From assembly GCA_036924285.1 (NCBI GenBank), contig JAYKYS010000011.1:3968001-4032000 (forward strand): 64,000 bases of DNA, given 5' to 3'. Position numbers and translations under genes: made by a program. Of the stretch, positions 63,511-64,000 are shown piece by piece. Source of the DNA: Asterella californica. Lineage: Eukaryota > Streptophyta > Marchantiopsida > Marchantiales > Aytoniaceae. Every line of letters starts with the position of its first letter. Within the stretch, counting starts at the first letter, position 1. The notes beneath the pieces were generated by a model that was not told the origin of the DNA, did no database searches, and saw only the letters and a list, made by a program, of their open reading frames with translations.

Positions 63511-64000
63511 CCGTGCACTTAGATCCAGTTCCACGGCCTCTTGATCCGTTCTCATGACAGTACACTCTCACTTCTTCTCAACTGATCGGTGACAGCACTC
63601 TATCACGCTGCTACGAAGATCATCCCACTCAGACATACACATAACTCAAGCATCGATCGAACCAAAAAATCATCCGGCTCATATTCAGGTGTTTGTCTTC
63701 AAACAAGCAGGTCCTGCGGCACTTCCGCGTGTGTGCACTCATCCTAACACTTGACCACAGCCTTGTCTGTCTCTCGTCTACGTCTACTCAGACCTTCCCA
63801 GTGACCCTCAAGTCCTAACTCTCAAACCTCAAACCTGTCAACTGCATAACCTAACTGCCTACGACCTTTTCTTGAGGAAGTGTGTGTATACATATGGAGG
63901 AAACTGTCATTGACGATTCCTTATCCTTGAGGTGCGCATCTTCTCTCCTCATTCACTCTCCGTTCTGATCTTGGTAATGATGCGAGCACGCGTCCCTAAG
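63511..64000. other. No gene seen beyond the short interrupted frame
   Basis: The first 46 bases continue the short ORF broken by element D. The rest has no long frame, repeat or recognised signal. Confidence 0.4.

Overview
This is eukaryotic nuclear DNA, most likely from a streptophyte plant; a bryophyte (liverwort-like) genome is my guess and the window alone cannot prove it. Reasons: a plant-type cysteine synthase gene split by short GT-AG introns, plant-style Ty3/gypsy retrotransposons, RPA1-like and FCP1-like gene remnants, a tRNA-Thr fragment, and long AT-rich stretches without genes. Few open reading frames look like intact host genes; one 251-residue membrane protein (46.3-47.1 kb) is the best candidate.

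Layout. 1-3.8 kb: dispersed and tandem repeats, a GC-rich block of inverted repeats (about 1.62-2.52 kb), two perfect or near-perfect hairpins, then AT-rich DNA. 3.8-23.65 kb: a nested stack of Ty3/gypsy elements. The outermost (element A, minus strand, 3' end lost) has its gag split by a reverse-oriented solo LTR. That solo LTR is itself split by a complete 10.1-kb element (element B, minus strand, LTRs of 2033 bp) and by a second solo LTR. 23.65-31.2 kb: remnants of gene-like sequence: a CCHC-knuckle exon, two RPA1 DBD-C-like fragments on opposite strands, and a six-exon FCP1/HAD-phosphatase-like pseudogene flanked by clusters of short palindromic repeats. 31.2-40.7 kb: AT-rich, without convincing genes, but rich in hairpins and tandem duplications. 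40.7-44.6 kb: an O-acetylserine (thiol) lyase gene with clear exons and splice sites but two coding frameshifts. 45-47.7 kb: tRNA-Thr fragment, hairpins, a 175-bp tandem duplication, the membrane protein gene, and a second copy of the repeat that opens the window. 48.1-52.0 kb: a decayed plus-strand gypsy element (E). 53.2-63.5 kb: a near-complete gypsy element (D, minus strand) with a solo LTR inside its gag.

How the elements work and what is unusual. All four gypsy elements share gag-protease / RT-RNase H-integrase order, a CCHC knuckle, and an Asp-His-Gly-Ser protease motif in place of the usual Asp-Ser/Thr-Gly. In A and D the gag-protease frame carries a GGGTTTT slippery heptamer, and the pol frame lies at -1 and is open across the gag stop, so pol is probably made by frameshifting. 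B and D have primer-binding sites matching a tRNA-Thr 3' end. The LTRs begin TGTC and end GACA. Every insertion whose two flanks can be read has a 4-bp target duplication with CG in the middle (ACGG, ACGT three times, CCGT), which points to integration at CpG-centred sites. I regard that as the most interesting signal here.
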